A stretch of 56,449 nucleotides of DNA from a virus. The position numbers and the translations under genes are program-made. The notes below the pieces were generated by a model that did no database searches, was not told where the DNA came from, and worked only from the letters and a program-made list of their open reading frames with translations. The first letter of the stretch is position 1. Every line of letters begins with the position of its first letter. The stretch covers positions 1 through 56,449 of the IMG/VR virus record IMGVR_UViG_3300020159_000747; one strand, 5' to 3'. Below, piece by piece: positions 30,841 to 38,905 of this stretch.

Positions 30841-30859
30841 CCCAACGATAATCGTTGGG
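30841..30859. promoter_or_regulatory. Palindrome CCCAACGATAATCGTTGGG
   Basis: Perfect 19-base palindrome upstream of the -10-like TATACT of the ribbon-helix-helix gene and just after the tRNA-Gln 3' end. Likely the regulator's own operator. Confidence 0.55.
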
Positions 30860-30866
30860 TGTAAAG

Positions 30867-30937
30867 CTCCCACCCATGGATTCGAACCACGATAGACGCC
30901 TCCAGAGGGCGCCGTCCTGCCGTTAGACGAGGTGGGA
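30867..30937 (-). tRNA. tRNA-Gln (CTG)
   Basis: Acceptor TCCCACC/GGTGGGA is perfect, anticodon loop CTCTGGA reads CTG, and the T arm is CGTGG-TTCGAAT-CCATG. CCA is not encoded. Separated by 1 base from tRNA-Gly. Confidence 0.9.
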
Positions 30938-30938
30938 C

Positions 30939-31014
30939 TGGAGCGGTTGACGAGGCTCGAACTCGCGACCTGCACCTTGGCAAGGTGCCGCTCTACCAAC
31001 TGAGCTACAACCGC
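30939..31014 (-). tRNA. tRNA-Gly (GCC)
   Basis: Acceptor GCGGTTG/CAACCGC, D arm GCTC-AGTTGGTA-GAGC, anticodon loop TTGCCAA (GCC), T arm GCGAG-TTCGAGC-CTCGT, discriminator T followed by encoded CCA. Confidence 0.95.
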
Positions 31015-31018
31015 ATTG

Positions 31019-31091
31019 CTGCCCCACCTGGGCTCGAACCAGGGACCTAGCGATTAACAGTCGCTCGCTCTGCCAGCTGAGCTATAGGGCA
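31019..31091 (-). tRNA. tRNA-Asn (GTT)
   Basis: Acceptor TGCCCTA/TGGGGCA with one G-T pair, anticodon stem-loop AGCGA-CTGTTAA-TCGCT (GTT), T arm CCTGG-TTCGAGC-CCAGG. No CCA encoded. It begins directly after the helicase stop codon. Confidence 0.95.
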
Positions 31092-32681
31092 TTAAACATT
31101 TGCTGCAAGTAAAAATTGTCTTAAACTACCAACACTCAATGGTACCCCACCATCTTCTGTCATACCAGTGCCGTCAATGATAGCGCTAGCAACAGAGTTT
31201 TTCTGTTGCAGCGCCTCATGTTGACGTTCTTCAATTGAGCCAGCGATAAGAATATCTTGGATTACGATTGTGGGCCACGTGGAGGACGCTCTTTGAATAC
31301 GACCATTCCTTTGCGTAGCGTTTCCTGAACTCCAAGGTAAATCATAGTTGATAAGAAGGTTAGCAGCAGGGAGGTCCACACCGTAGCCCCCAGCATCAGA
31401 GCTAACAAGAACACGAATAGTGGGGTCAGTGTTGAAGGCAATTTTATTTTCTTCTTTAGTTTTAGCATCTAGTTTTCCCGAGTACTTTCTACACATGTCA
31501 ACGCCCAGTGCGTCAACGACTTTATCTAACATATCAACATAGGTAGCAAATATAACTACCTTGTTGTCTTCGCTCTGTTCTAGGTGGTCTTTTACATATT
31601 GAACTAGGTAATCTAATTTAGGAGAGTTAGTTAATCCATCTAACTTACCAGTGTCTACAAGCTCGGCAATATAAGCTGAGCCTTCTCCACCCATTTGTTT
31701 AAACTTTTTAGCGCTAGTTGTTAACAACTCTGGGTGAGAACACAGCATTTTTAATGCGCCAATCTTAGACATAATCTTGCCACGCATCTCGTCTTCTGGA
31801 CCACCCCTACGAGACTCAACACCGTAGTGAGCTAAAAGATTAAAGTTGTGCCCAAATAAATCTTGAGCTTCGTCTAAGTCACTGATTAAATCAGCAGTTA
31901 TTTGGCTGTATAGCTTAGAAGCTTTGCGGTCAAAGACAATCTTTATAGGGTCTTTGTGGATAGTGTCTGGAAGATAGGGAGCAACATCGGGGTCTTTCTG
32001 AGCTTTACGTACAGAAGCCTCTTTCATCTTCTCGTGCAAAGTCTTTAAGTTACGGTAGTACTGTGGCGCACCCCAAGAATTTCTTACAATAAAAGCGGCA
32101 TCAAAGATGTCAAACCTACCAAGTACGTTGGCGTCAACGAACTGCATAATGCTGTACAGCTCTTCAGGCTTACCGTTTTCAATTGGAGTACCAGTGAGTG
32201 CAAATCTAAATGGCGCATTTACTAACTTCTTTACTGCTCGGGAGCGTTTGGATTTAAAAGACTTGATGGCTGTGGCTTCGTCAAGGACGACAAATCCTCG
32301 TGGTAATTCCTTGATGGTATCCCAGTCGTTAACAACTTGCTCATAGTTAAGGACAATGTAATCAACCCCTGTATTCCGCCAGTCCATTGCTTCGGCGTAT
32401 TGTTCTGCACGTTTCTTCGGCGTTCCATCAATGACCAGAGCTTTAGAAGTTCCATTGGTAAATTTCTCAATCTGATTAGCCCATTGGTATTTGAGGCTAG
32501 ACAGACAAATTATAAGCCCTGGTTCAGTAATTCGGCTAGCATCCATCAAACGTTCTATAGCCGCAATAGTCAAGACAGTCTTACCCAAACCAAGGTCATA
32601 GGCAACCAACATCTTCTGACGCTCGCACATGCGGTCGACAGCCTCAGGCTGGTAAGGCAGAAGGGTTCCTGTAAATGTCAC
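31092..32681 (-). CDS. SNF2/DEAD-type helicase (529 aa)
   Basis: Superfamily 2 motor: LGLGKTVL (motif I, near residues 29-36), VLDEATAIKS (motif II), ALTGTPIENG (motif III), and in the C-terminal lobe VSSDAGGYGVDL and NGRIQRASS (motifs V and VI). Short form without accessory domains, as is usual for phage SNF2 proteins; it probably remodels DNA-protein complexes or acts in replication/recombination. Its stop abuts the tRNA cluster. Confidence 0.92.
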   Translation of the reverse strand: MTFTGTLLPYQPEAVDRMCERQKMLVAYDLGLGKTVLTIAAIERLMDASRITEPGLIICLSSLKYQWANQIEKFTNGTSKALVIDGTPKKRAEQYAEAMDWRNTGVDYIVLNYEQVVNDWDTIKELPRGFVVLDEATAIKSFKSKRSRAVKKLVNAPFRFALTGTPIENGKPEELYSIMQFVDANVLGRFDIFDAAFIVRNSWGAPQYYRNLKTLHEKMKEASVRKAQKDPDVAPYLPDTIHKDPIKIVFDRKASKLYSQITADLISDLDEAQDLFGHNFNLLAHYGVESRRGGPEDEMRGKIMSKIGALKMLCSHPELLTTSAKKFKQMGGEGSAYIAELVDTGKLDGLTNSPKLDYLVQYVKDHLEQSEDNKVVIFATYVDMLDKVVDALGVDMCRKYSGKLDAKTKEENKIAFNTDPTIRVLVSSDAGGYGVDLPAANLLINYDLPWSSGNATQRNGRIQRASSTWPTIVIQDILIAGSIEERQHEALQQKNSVASAIIDGTGMTEDGGVPLSVGSLRQFLLAANV

Positions 32682-32917
32682 AGAGGTATCTCGTTAACTC
32701 TATCTTTAGACCAATGGATATAAGACCTAATATAGACAAGAGCGTAGGCAAGAGCAGAGAAGATAAAACCGTACTGGTCAGTAGTTAGCGCGTAACCAAT
32801 CCACAAGACTTCGTTAAAAAGAAGCACTAGCCAGCCCCAAATAGTTTTACGTCCAACAAAGTAAATCCCGCCAACGCCTATAACAGCAAGGACCCAGGAC
32901 CCATACTCCATAATCAT
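32678..32917 (-). CDS. Small membrane protein (79 aa)
   Basis: Three hydrophobic segments (about residues 5-22, 28-44, 49-66) and a charged C-terminal tail. Inserted between dNMP kinase and helicase with 4-base overlaps on both sides. Could be a holin-like or host-membrane effector; no lysis partner nearby. Confidence 0.65.
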   Translation of the reverse strand: MIMEYGSWVLAVIGVGGIYFVGRKTIWGWLVLLFNEVLWIGYALTTDQYGFIFSALAYALVYIRSYIHWSKDRVNEIPL

Positions 32918-33456
32918 GAGTACCCTCTCATTCTAGTTTGTATAAGAATCTTAAGGTCATCAAGGGTGCCGTTGTTAAGAAATATCTGGTTAACCTTTTC
33001 ACCATCCATAGCAGTCTCTGACGCGTGAGCGTTTACTGGGATGACTCCACTGCGCTTTATGCGCCAAATCTGTGAGTTGTCGTAGTCTCTAATAGCCTTA
33101 GCTTCGTTTGGGTACCTAACATCCGTAATAACATAGTTAACTTCTCCAAACAACTGAAGTTCATTTAATGCTTGCTTTACCCAAAACATATCACCAAAAG
33201 TTTTACGAGCGCCTACACCTAAACTTTGTAACATAGTGCGAATTTCTGGGAAAGCAGTCTTGGCAACATCCCAACCATAACTGTCAACGACGGGCTGAAC
33301 CCTATACCCGCCATCTTTAACTATAGGGTTCATCTCATAAAGAAGTTTGCGAATAGGGTCTGCAAAAGCGATACGTGTATAGCCATAGTGTTTAACAAGG
33401 ATGTCAGCAACAGAGTCTTTGCCAGACTGAGCATAACCTGTAAGTCCAATAATCAT
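32914..33456 (-). CDS. Deoxynucleoside monophosphate kinase (180 aa)
   Basis: P-loop GYAQSGKDS at residues 7-15, FADPIRKLLYEMNP lid region, and VITDVRYPNEAKAI near 110-123 as in T4 gp1-type dNMP kinases. Phosphorylates dNMPs for phage DNA synthesis, complementing the class II RNR. ATGA overlap with the primase gene. Confidence 0.9.
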   Translation of the reverse strand: MIIGLTGYAQSGKDSVADILVKHYGYTRIAFADPIRKLLYEMNPIVKDGGYRVQPVVDSYGWDVAKTAFPEIRTMLQSLGVGARKTFGDMFWVKQALNELQLFGEVNYVITDVRYPNEAKAIRDYDNSQIWRIKRSGVIPVNAHASETAMDGEKVNQIFLNNGTLDDLKILIQTRMRGYS

Positions 33457-34382
33457 CGAAGCGCCTTCTTTCCATGAACCATGTGACGAGCCTTCTCTAA
33501 GCCGTACTGTATCTCGGCTTTGCTCATTCCGCCAACATCTTTCATTTCAGTCTGCTCATAATTAAAGAACCAAGCTTCCTTGCCGTACTCTTGACAAAGA
33601 ATTAACAGGTTTACGGACGACTCACGCCCAGACGTGTCATTGTCCATAGCAAAAATAACCCTATCGGCTCCTCTAATAACATTAAACTGTTGCATAGATA
33701 CTATTGAACCGTAAGTACTAACCCCACCTTTAATCCCTACAGATGCTAAACGAACAACATCTAACGGCGACTCAACAACAATCATGTCTCCGCCTGTGTA
33801 TTGTTTAAAACCAAATAAGGAATTACTTTTCTGTACGCCAGTAGGTTGGTTTCTAAAAAACCTAGACTTGTGACCCTTCTCCTGCCATCCCAAAAGCTTG
33901 TGGGTATATGGGTCGCGTATAACAGTAATCCAATTGCTGTGTCGGTTGTCCCACAGAACTTCGTAGTCTGCTGCCGCAGACGCTGCTAAACCTCTAGCCT
34001 TTAATGCTTCCTCTGGTGGCGTACCAAACGCAGATAACATTGACTCAGTTATATAAGTCAGCTCTTCAAATACTTTTTTAGGCTTTACTGCTTTTTGTAA
34101 TGCAGCACTAAGATTTGTTGTTCCATCTTCAAGCCACTCTTTAGATTTGTCGAAGTCCCATTTTTGAATATAAGAGACCAGGGACAACAACCCACCTTTG
34201 AAGTGGCATGAAAAACAGATATGAGCACCTGTGTCTGAGTTAATCCACCACGACGGGTTACGGTCTTCGTGACCTGTACGCTCAACGTGTGCTGGGCAAT
34301 AGCCTTGGATTTCGGAACCTCTAGTAGAGACAACTTCAATACCTAACCTTTCGAGTGTGTCTTCCATTTCCTCTATGGTCAT
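33453..34382 (-). CDS. dnaG: DnaG-type primase (309 aa)
   Basis: N-terminal CHC2 zinc domain (Cys29, His32, Cys56, Cys59) followed by a TOPRIM core: MIVVESPLDVVRL and FAMDNDTSGRE. Shorter than bacterial DnaG, with no C-terminal helicase-binding domain. Acts with DnaB encoded immediately upstream (4-base overlap). Confidence 0.93.
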   Translation of the reverse strand: MTIEEMEDTLERLGIEVVSTRGSEIQGYCPAHVERTGHEDRNPSWWINSDTGAHICFSCHFKGGLLSLVSYIQKWDFDKSKEWLEDGTTNLSAALQKAVKPKKVFEELTYITESMLSAFGTPPEEALKARGLAASAAADYEVLWDNRHSNWITVIRDPYTHKLLGWQEKGHKSRFFRNQPTGVQKSNSLFGFKQYTGGDMIVVESPLDVVRLASVGIKGGVSTYGSIVSMQQFNVIRGADRVIFAMDNDTSGRESSVNLLILCQEYGKEAWFFNYEQTEMKDVGGMSKAEIQYGLEKARHMVHGKKALR

Positions 34383-35602
34383 AGGTCACTTCCATCAATC
34401 TCACGGAACTGGCCATTATTCCAATCCCACATAAGTGATACTTCTGCGCGACCAGAGTTACGACTGTCAAGAATCTTTAATAGACGTGTGTCGTCTACCG
34501 CTTCATCTTCACGCTGTAAACCAAACAAAACGTCTGCGTCTTGATGGAAAGATGATGAGTAACCAATAGAGTCAGCAGTTACTTGACCCTTGCTCATCTT
34601 CCATTTCAATGCCTGAGTTGATACAACAATAGGCACTTTAAACTTTTGAGCCATGCGCTTTAAAGAACGGGTGATGTTAGTGATAGCAAGGGGCTCGTTT
34701 GACTTACCAGTCTGCTCATCAATCATTAAGTAAGTACCATCAATAAAAACAATGTCTGGATGCAGTACCTGAATCTTGCTGGCGATACCAGTTACGGTCA
34801 TGCCTGATGCGGCATCAACTAACCAAAACTTCTCACGCATCTTTGTAATGTTCTCAAGCTTTTGCTTATACCGTGCTTCTTCTTCTGGTGTTAGCAAGCC
34901 ATTGATTAATCGACTGTGGGAAATGCGAGCTCGCATAGAGTCATAACGGGTAATTTGTTCGCTGTTGCTCATCTCAAACGACTGGAACATAACTTTCTTG
35001 TCTTGCATGTGCACGTTCTGTGCAATCTGTAATGCAAGTGTTGACTTACCAGTCTTAGGTGGAGCCACAATAACAATTAACTGACCGTCTTGTAGACCAC
35101 CAGTTGCTAGGTCCATAGTTGGGAACCCTGTTGGAACTCCAAGAAGCCCTGGGTTGTTCTTTCGGTACTCATACTCATCCCAACGAGATAGAGGCTCGTT
35201 AGTTACATCTAGGTCGCTGCTCTTACTTAGGCCGTCTTCTTCAAGACTAGAGATACCACTCTGTAATGTAAGCAACGCTGTCTCATGGTCTTGAGCATCA
35301 ATAAATTTAATAGCCCCATCAATCATCCTGATGGTGGCTGCAACGCGGCGCTCTTTAACTACAACATCAATTAGATACTCTAAAGAATCATGTACATCTA
35401 CTAACTTATAGTTAGGGAAGTTTTGTCTGATTACATCAAGGCTTGGAACTTCAGCATAAGTGGTGAAGTGTTCACGGGTTAGTTTCCATACCTGTTTATT
35501 ATCTGGGTCAACAAACCAGGAGTCATGGACACCGCGTTCAAATAGAAGAGCTAGGTCGCGGTCAGCAAGTACTTTGCTTAATAATTTAGTTTCATTGTTC
35601 AT
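34379..35602 (-). CDS. dnaB: Replicative DnaB-like helicase (407 aa)
   Basis: N-terminal helical domain, linker, then a RecA-like motor: GVPTGFPTMDLATGGLQDGQ, Walker A APPKTGKST, Walker B VFIDGTYL, and SIGYSSSFHQDADVLFGLQR near the C-terminus. Overlaps neighbouring genes by 4 bases. Loaded by the DnaC-like ATPase encoded at 36322. Confidence 0.93.
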   Translation of the reverse strand: MNNETKLLSKVLADRDLALLFERGVHDSWFVDPDNKQVWKLTREHFTTYAEVPSLDVIRQNFPNYKLVDVHDSLEYLIDVVVKERRVAATIRMIDGAIKFIDAQDHETALLTLQSGISSLEEDGLSKSSDLDVTNEPLSRWDEYEYRKNNPGLLGVPTGFPTMDLATGGLQDGQLIVIVAPPKTGKSTLALQIAQNVHMQDKKVMFQSFEMSNSEQITRYDSMRARISHSRLINGLLTPEEEARYKQKLENITKMREKFWLVDAASGMTVTGIASKIQVLHPDIVFIDGTYLMIDEQTGKSNEPLAITNITRSLKRMAQKFKVPIVVSTQALKWKMSKGQVTADSIGYSSSFHQDADVLFGLQREDEAVDDTRLLKILDSRNSGRAEVSLMWDWNNGQFREIDGSDL

Positions 35603-36006
35603 AAGCCTTTAAAGTCTCGCCCCCAGTGCCCGTATCGTAGAAGTCTTGATTGTATATCAACAACACCTACAACTTCGGGTCTGAGAGGTAACTCAGATAC
35701 CAAATGGTTGACCGTGTCGTATGCCGTGAAGTATCTAAACGGGTTAGTACCTGCCTTGTCAAGCTGGTCAACCAATGTAGATAAATCTTGTTCCGTTAAA
35801 TCATATGAGACAAGCTCTAATGTAAAGCCTGTTTTGTTTGTATACAGATACAACCAGCTAAGGATGGCTCTGTCAATCTTTTTGTCTATCTTAACAGTTG
35901 GAATTATTTTAAACTTTTTGCCTTTTTTAATTTCAAGTGTTAAAAAAATGTCGGTGGTAACAAGTAGCCTTTTTGGTAACTCGTTACTTATATCCCCATG
36001 CTTCAT
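35599..36006 (-). CDS. Hypothetical replication-module protein (135 aa)
   Basis: Begins MKHGDISNELPKRLLVTTDI. Alpha/beta pattern with a conserved-looking C-terminal RYGHWGRDF. ATGA overlap with dnaB. I do not recognise it. Confidence 0.6.
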   Translation of the reverse strand: MKHGDISNELPKRLLVTTDIFLTLEIKKGKKFKIIPTVKIDKKIDRAILSWLYLYTNKTGFTLELVSYDLTEQDLSTLVDQLDKAGTNPFRYFTAYDTVNHLVSELPLRPEVVGVVDIQSRLLRYGHWGRDFKGL

Positions 36007-36010
36007 GGGG

Positions 36011-36325
36011 TTAGAATACCTCTATCTTTCCAAACTTGATAACAAATTCTCGAAAGTCTGTATTAGATTGGCGAGCCTTGTCCGCATCGTCTTTGGATGC
36101 ACGGCTAGAAATTTCTAAAGGATAGTTGCCGTTATTATTTTCAATGCGCGTCTTTACAAACTTAACATGCTTGCAAGTGGCACGACCTTTAAAGCCAGGG
36201 CATGTACAAAATAATTTCTCAGTTCCTTCTTGAACCGATACTTCGTAGATTCCTGGACCTGGGGTCTGAGTCTGGCTTAGGAAAACCTGCACCAGTCTGT
36301 ACTCTTCATTCACAGCATTCCTCAT
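36011..36325 (-). CDS. SWIM zinc-finger protein (104 aa)
   Basis: CxC...CxH motif: Cys40, Cys42, Cys51, His53 in FCTCPGFKGRATCKHVKF, the SWIM signature. SWIM proteins bind DNA or proteins, often in recombination factors. Here it sits between the DnaC-like loader and DnaB. Confidence 0.85.
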   Translation of the reverse strand: MRNAVNEEYRLVQVFLSQTQTPGPGIYEVSVQEGTEKLFCTCPGFKGRATCKHVKFVKTRIENNNGNYPLEISSRASKDDADKARQSNTDFREFVIKFGKIEVF

Positions 36326-37011
36326 TTACGTAGGTCTCCTCTTTGTGACACGACTGGTAGATAGGCAAACGCACCTCTTGCGAAACTCTCTGTTGCGTCT
36401 CCATAGAGGCCTGCCCAATCATTTAATTCTACGTTTGTTGTAATGATAGTTGGTAATCCGTTGTTATATCTAGTGCGCAAAAGATGGTGGAGCATGTTCT
36501 TTTGCCACCCAGAGAGACCCGCATGTTCCTTGCCAATATCGTCTAAAACTAATACACGAATATTGTAGGCATCCGCTAAAGACTCACCTAGAACACCATG
36601 ATAGAGGGTGTCCTGGTCATCTGTCGGCTCATTCATCATAGAACCTTTGAGGTTTAAGAAATCATTAAAGGTCATAAAGTAACAAGGCCTAATCAATGAC
36701 TCGCTAGCCTTTACGTCAAAAGCCTCAATTGGCAGGGTTAACATCATTTCTTGGATAGTCGACAAAGCTAAAGTAGTTTTTCCACGCCCTGGGTTGCCGT
36801 ATAATAGAAGACCTTTTCCACATGATGGATTACCAGCGGCCCGTACTACTTTGCCATCAGCCACAGCCTGAACCCAAGCACGTATTTTTTTAATATCTTC
36901 TTGGTCTGATTGTTGGCAGTCATCTAAAGTCCAACCCTGAAGTAGGTAGGGAATACCAGCAGACTGTATCCAAGAACGACGTCTAACTTTTTGTTCTTCT
37001 AACTTATACAT
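36322..37011 (-). CDS. DnaC/IstB-like helicase-loader ATPase (229 aa)
   Basis: I start at ATG 37011 (MYKLEEQKVRRRSW), with GGGAGGG 8 bases upstream; a longer frame to 37059 lacks a Shine-Dalgarno. Walker A LYGNPGRGKTTL, Walker B RVLVLDDIGKE, sensor IITTNVEL and a C-terminal SFARGAFAYLPVVSQRGD identify the AAA+ loader family. Probably loads DnaB. Confidence 0.88.
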   Translation of the reverse strand: MYKLEEQKVRRRSWIQSAGIPYLLQGWTLDDCQQSDQEDIKKIRAWVQAVADGKVVRAAGNPSCGKGLLLYGNPGRGKTTLALSTIQEMMLTLPIEAFDVKASESLIRPCYFMTFNDFLNLKGSMMNEPTDDQDTLYHGVLGESLADAYNIRVLVLDDIGKEHAGLSGWQKNMLHHLLRTRYNNGLPTIITTNVELNDWAGLYGDATESFARGAFAYLPVVSQRGDLRK

Positions 37012-37924
37012 TAAAACCCTCCCATGATTTAGATGCGTCATCCTTAAGTGCTGCAACATCGACGTCAGTGTTATTACTTCTGCGGATGTCTGGAAGCATA
37101 TCTGGCGCCCTCTTTATAAACATACGCCACACCCTATCTGGGTTGTCAAGTCTCTTGTCGTGCTTGATAGTTGATAAAAACTTATCAATTAAAGTTCTTT
37201 CTTCTTCGCCGTTGGTTCCGTGTTTTTCGCGGAGCAACTCGATAGCGCCATTTAATCCAGAGCGGTTGGTTGTCCACTCAGCGATGTGCCAGATTTGTTT
37301 CATCTGGTCCGCAAAGTATGTAGAGACCTGGCTAGGTGTCCAGTCCTTAGTCTCACGGCTAGCAAGTTCAATAACTTTATCCGAGTGACGACTTTGACGA
37401 GCCTCTGTTTTTTCGCGGCGCTTTCGCTCGCGGTCCTTTGCCTTTAGTTCCGCCAAATCATCAGGGTCAATTGGGTCCCCGCCTAACATCTGTTCTCCAA
37501 TCTTTAGGTCCATAGTTTCAAAAGTTTCATTGTGGTCCGACTCCGTCGGACCCTCTTTTAATAAAGAATTTGTATATAGACTATTAGGATAATTAGCTAT
37601 ATTGCTATTCTGTGAAATGGAGTTGCCTTTTTTGGCATGCGGTCCGCGTTCCTTTTTGGCACTCCGTCCGTCTGCCTTTTCGGCATACCGTGATAGATAC
37701 TCTAGTCCCTCTTCAGTGATTAGCAACTGACTCCAGTAGTGACCGCCCTGACCCCTACCCTTCTCTAGGGCCACGTAGCCCCTAGAACGGAGCTCAGTCA
37801 GCCCTGAGCGGATTACCTTCACACCCGTCTGGAAGGCCTCAGAAAGGCCCTCAGCGCCTCGTAGAGCCCCGAATGAGCGAATATGTAGGAGTATACCTAG
37901 GGCTTTAGGGCTTATCGGTTCCAT
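37004..37924 (-). CDS. Winged-helix replication protein (306 aa)
   Basis: I start at ATG 37924 (MEPISPKALGILLHIRSFGA). The N-terminal 80 residues have a winged-helix pattern (SEAFQTGVKVIRSGLTELRSRGYVALEKGRG). A basic, disordered linker follows and then a C-terminal helical domain that resembles the partner domain of phage replication initiators (O/DnaD-like). Translationally coupled to the loader. Confidence 0.7.
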   Translation of the reverse strand: MEPISPKALGILLHIRSFGALRGAEGLSEAFQTGVKVIRSGLTELRSRGYVALEKGRGQGGHYWSQLLITEEGLEYLSRYAEKADGRSAKKERGPHAKKGNSISQNSNIANYPNSLYTNSLLKEGPTESDHNETFETMDLKIGEQMLGGDPIDPDDLAELKAKDRERKRREKTEARQSRHSDKVIELASRETKDWTPSQVSTYFADQMKQIWHIAEWTTNRSGLNGAIELLREKHGTNGEEERTLIDKFLSTIKHDKRLDNPDRVWRMFIKRAPDMLPDIRRSNNTDVDVAALKDDASKSWEGFNV

Positions 37925-38573
37925 CACCCTTAGCCTTCTCCAATTCTTCAATAAATACTTTAGCAAAGATACGGGCTATGGCTTCTATTCCTTGATGGAG
38001 ATTCTCCATATCCTCGACCTCGTCTTCTTCTTCGTCGTCTTCCCAATCTTCTTCTTCTTCGTAATCTTCTTCCTCCTCCTGAACAATAGGAGCCTCTTTC
38101 TTTTCTATAACCTCTTCCTTTGGAAACTCTGGCTCTTTGATTGCCTTGATATCTGGAGCAGCAGAGATAGGTGAGAGTCCATCACTTAAATCAAAACAAG
38201 GAACATCGTTCTCTTTACAGACTGCCAAGATGTGCTGGGAGTCCTGGTCTTCATCATCCCACAAGATAAATGCTGAGGTCTTAGAGCTCTTTAATTTTGA
38301 TGCAGCTTCCTCGAACGGCTTTATAGTTACGTTCATACTGGCCGCGGGGATGCCTTCGTGTGTTGCATCCTCTGGGGCAAAGATTAAAATATCTTTGTGT
38401 TTATCTTTTGCGTACTGGGCAGCAAAGACCTGACCCTGTGACGGCTTTAATTTATACGGGAGTACTAAGAATCCCTCATTACCATTTGCATAGTAATAAT
38501 CTTCCATAAGGGCTTCAATGTTTGCCCGACTTGTTTCCCCGTTACCACCTACGATAACAAAGTACTTTTCCAT
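37905..38573 (-). CDS. Hypothetical protein with acidic tract (222 aa)
   Basis: N-terminal alpha/beta region beginning MEKYFVIVGGNGETSR, resembling a Rossmann-like or SLOG-like start, then a long Glu/Asp run (about residues 165-190) and a helical end. It heads the replication genes. A 5-bp hairpin CTCCT-AACA-AGGAG covers its Shine-Dalgarno (38579-38592). Function unknown. Confidence 0.65.
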   Translation of the reverse strand: MEKYFVIVGGNGETSRANIEALMEDYYYANGNEGFLVLPYKLKPSQGQVFAAQYAKDKHKDILIFAPEDATHEGIPAASMNVTIKPFEEAASKLKSSKTSAFILWDDEDQDSQHILAVCKENDVPCFDLSDGLSPISAAPDIKAIKEPEFPKEEVIEKKEAPIVQEEEEDYEEEEDWEDDEEEDEVEDMENLHQGIEAIARIFAKVFIEELEKAKGDGTDKP

Positions 38574-38611
38574 AAGACCTCCTTGTTAGGAGACCCATAC
38601 TACACAATTTC

Positions 38612-38893
38612 TTATTCTGGTCTAGTCGGGTTAACAATGGCTGGTTTGTATACAGCTACTCGTTCTACAATAGCTAACAGAGCTGAGCCAAGAAACGCAC
38701 CAGATACGGCATATAGTACGACTCCCTTGGTAGTTGAAACTTCAACTAACCAGCATGCGATGCTTGAAAAACTAATTGAGGAAATAGCATTGGTAACCCT
38801 ATTACTAATAAAAATACTTAGAATAGAAACTAGCGGCTCTATGACTGCAAGCAAAAATGCTGTAAAGCATCCGATGAGTATTAGGTCTAGCAT
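38612..38893 (-). CDS. Small membrane protein, holin-like candidate (93 aa)
   Basis: Three hydrophobic stretches (about residues 3-29, 42-56, 56-76) and a short polar C-terminus. AGGATAG precedes the ATG. It lies between tail and replication modules, where a holin could be, but no endolysin is adjacent, so this is only a candidate. An overlapping + strand frame is less likely because all neighbours are on the - strand. Confidence 0.55.
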   Translation of the reverse strand: MLDLILIGCFTAFLLAVIEPLVSILSIFISNRVTNAISSISFSSIACWLVEVSTTKGVVLYAVSGAFLGSALLAIVERVAVYKPAIVNPTRPE

Positions 38894-38905
38894 AGGGCTA
38901 TCCTA

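Noticed and set aside
30825-30983. N-terminal extension of the ribbon-helix-helix gene
   Set aside because: It would run through tRNA-Gln and tRNA-Gly; the protein family begins at the ATG at 30824.
32678-32917. Calling this membrane protein a holin
   Set aside because: It lies in the replication operon with no endolysin near; three hydrophobic segments alone are not enough.
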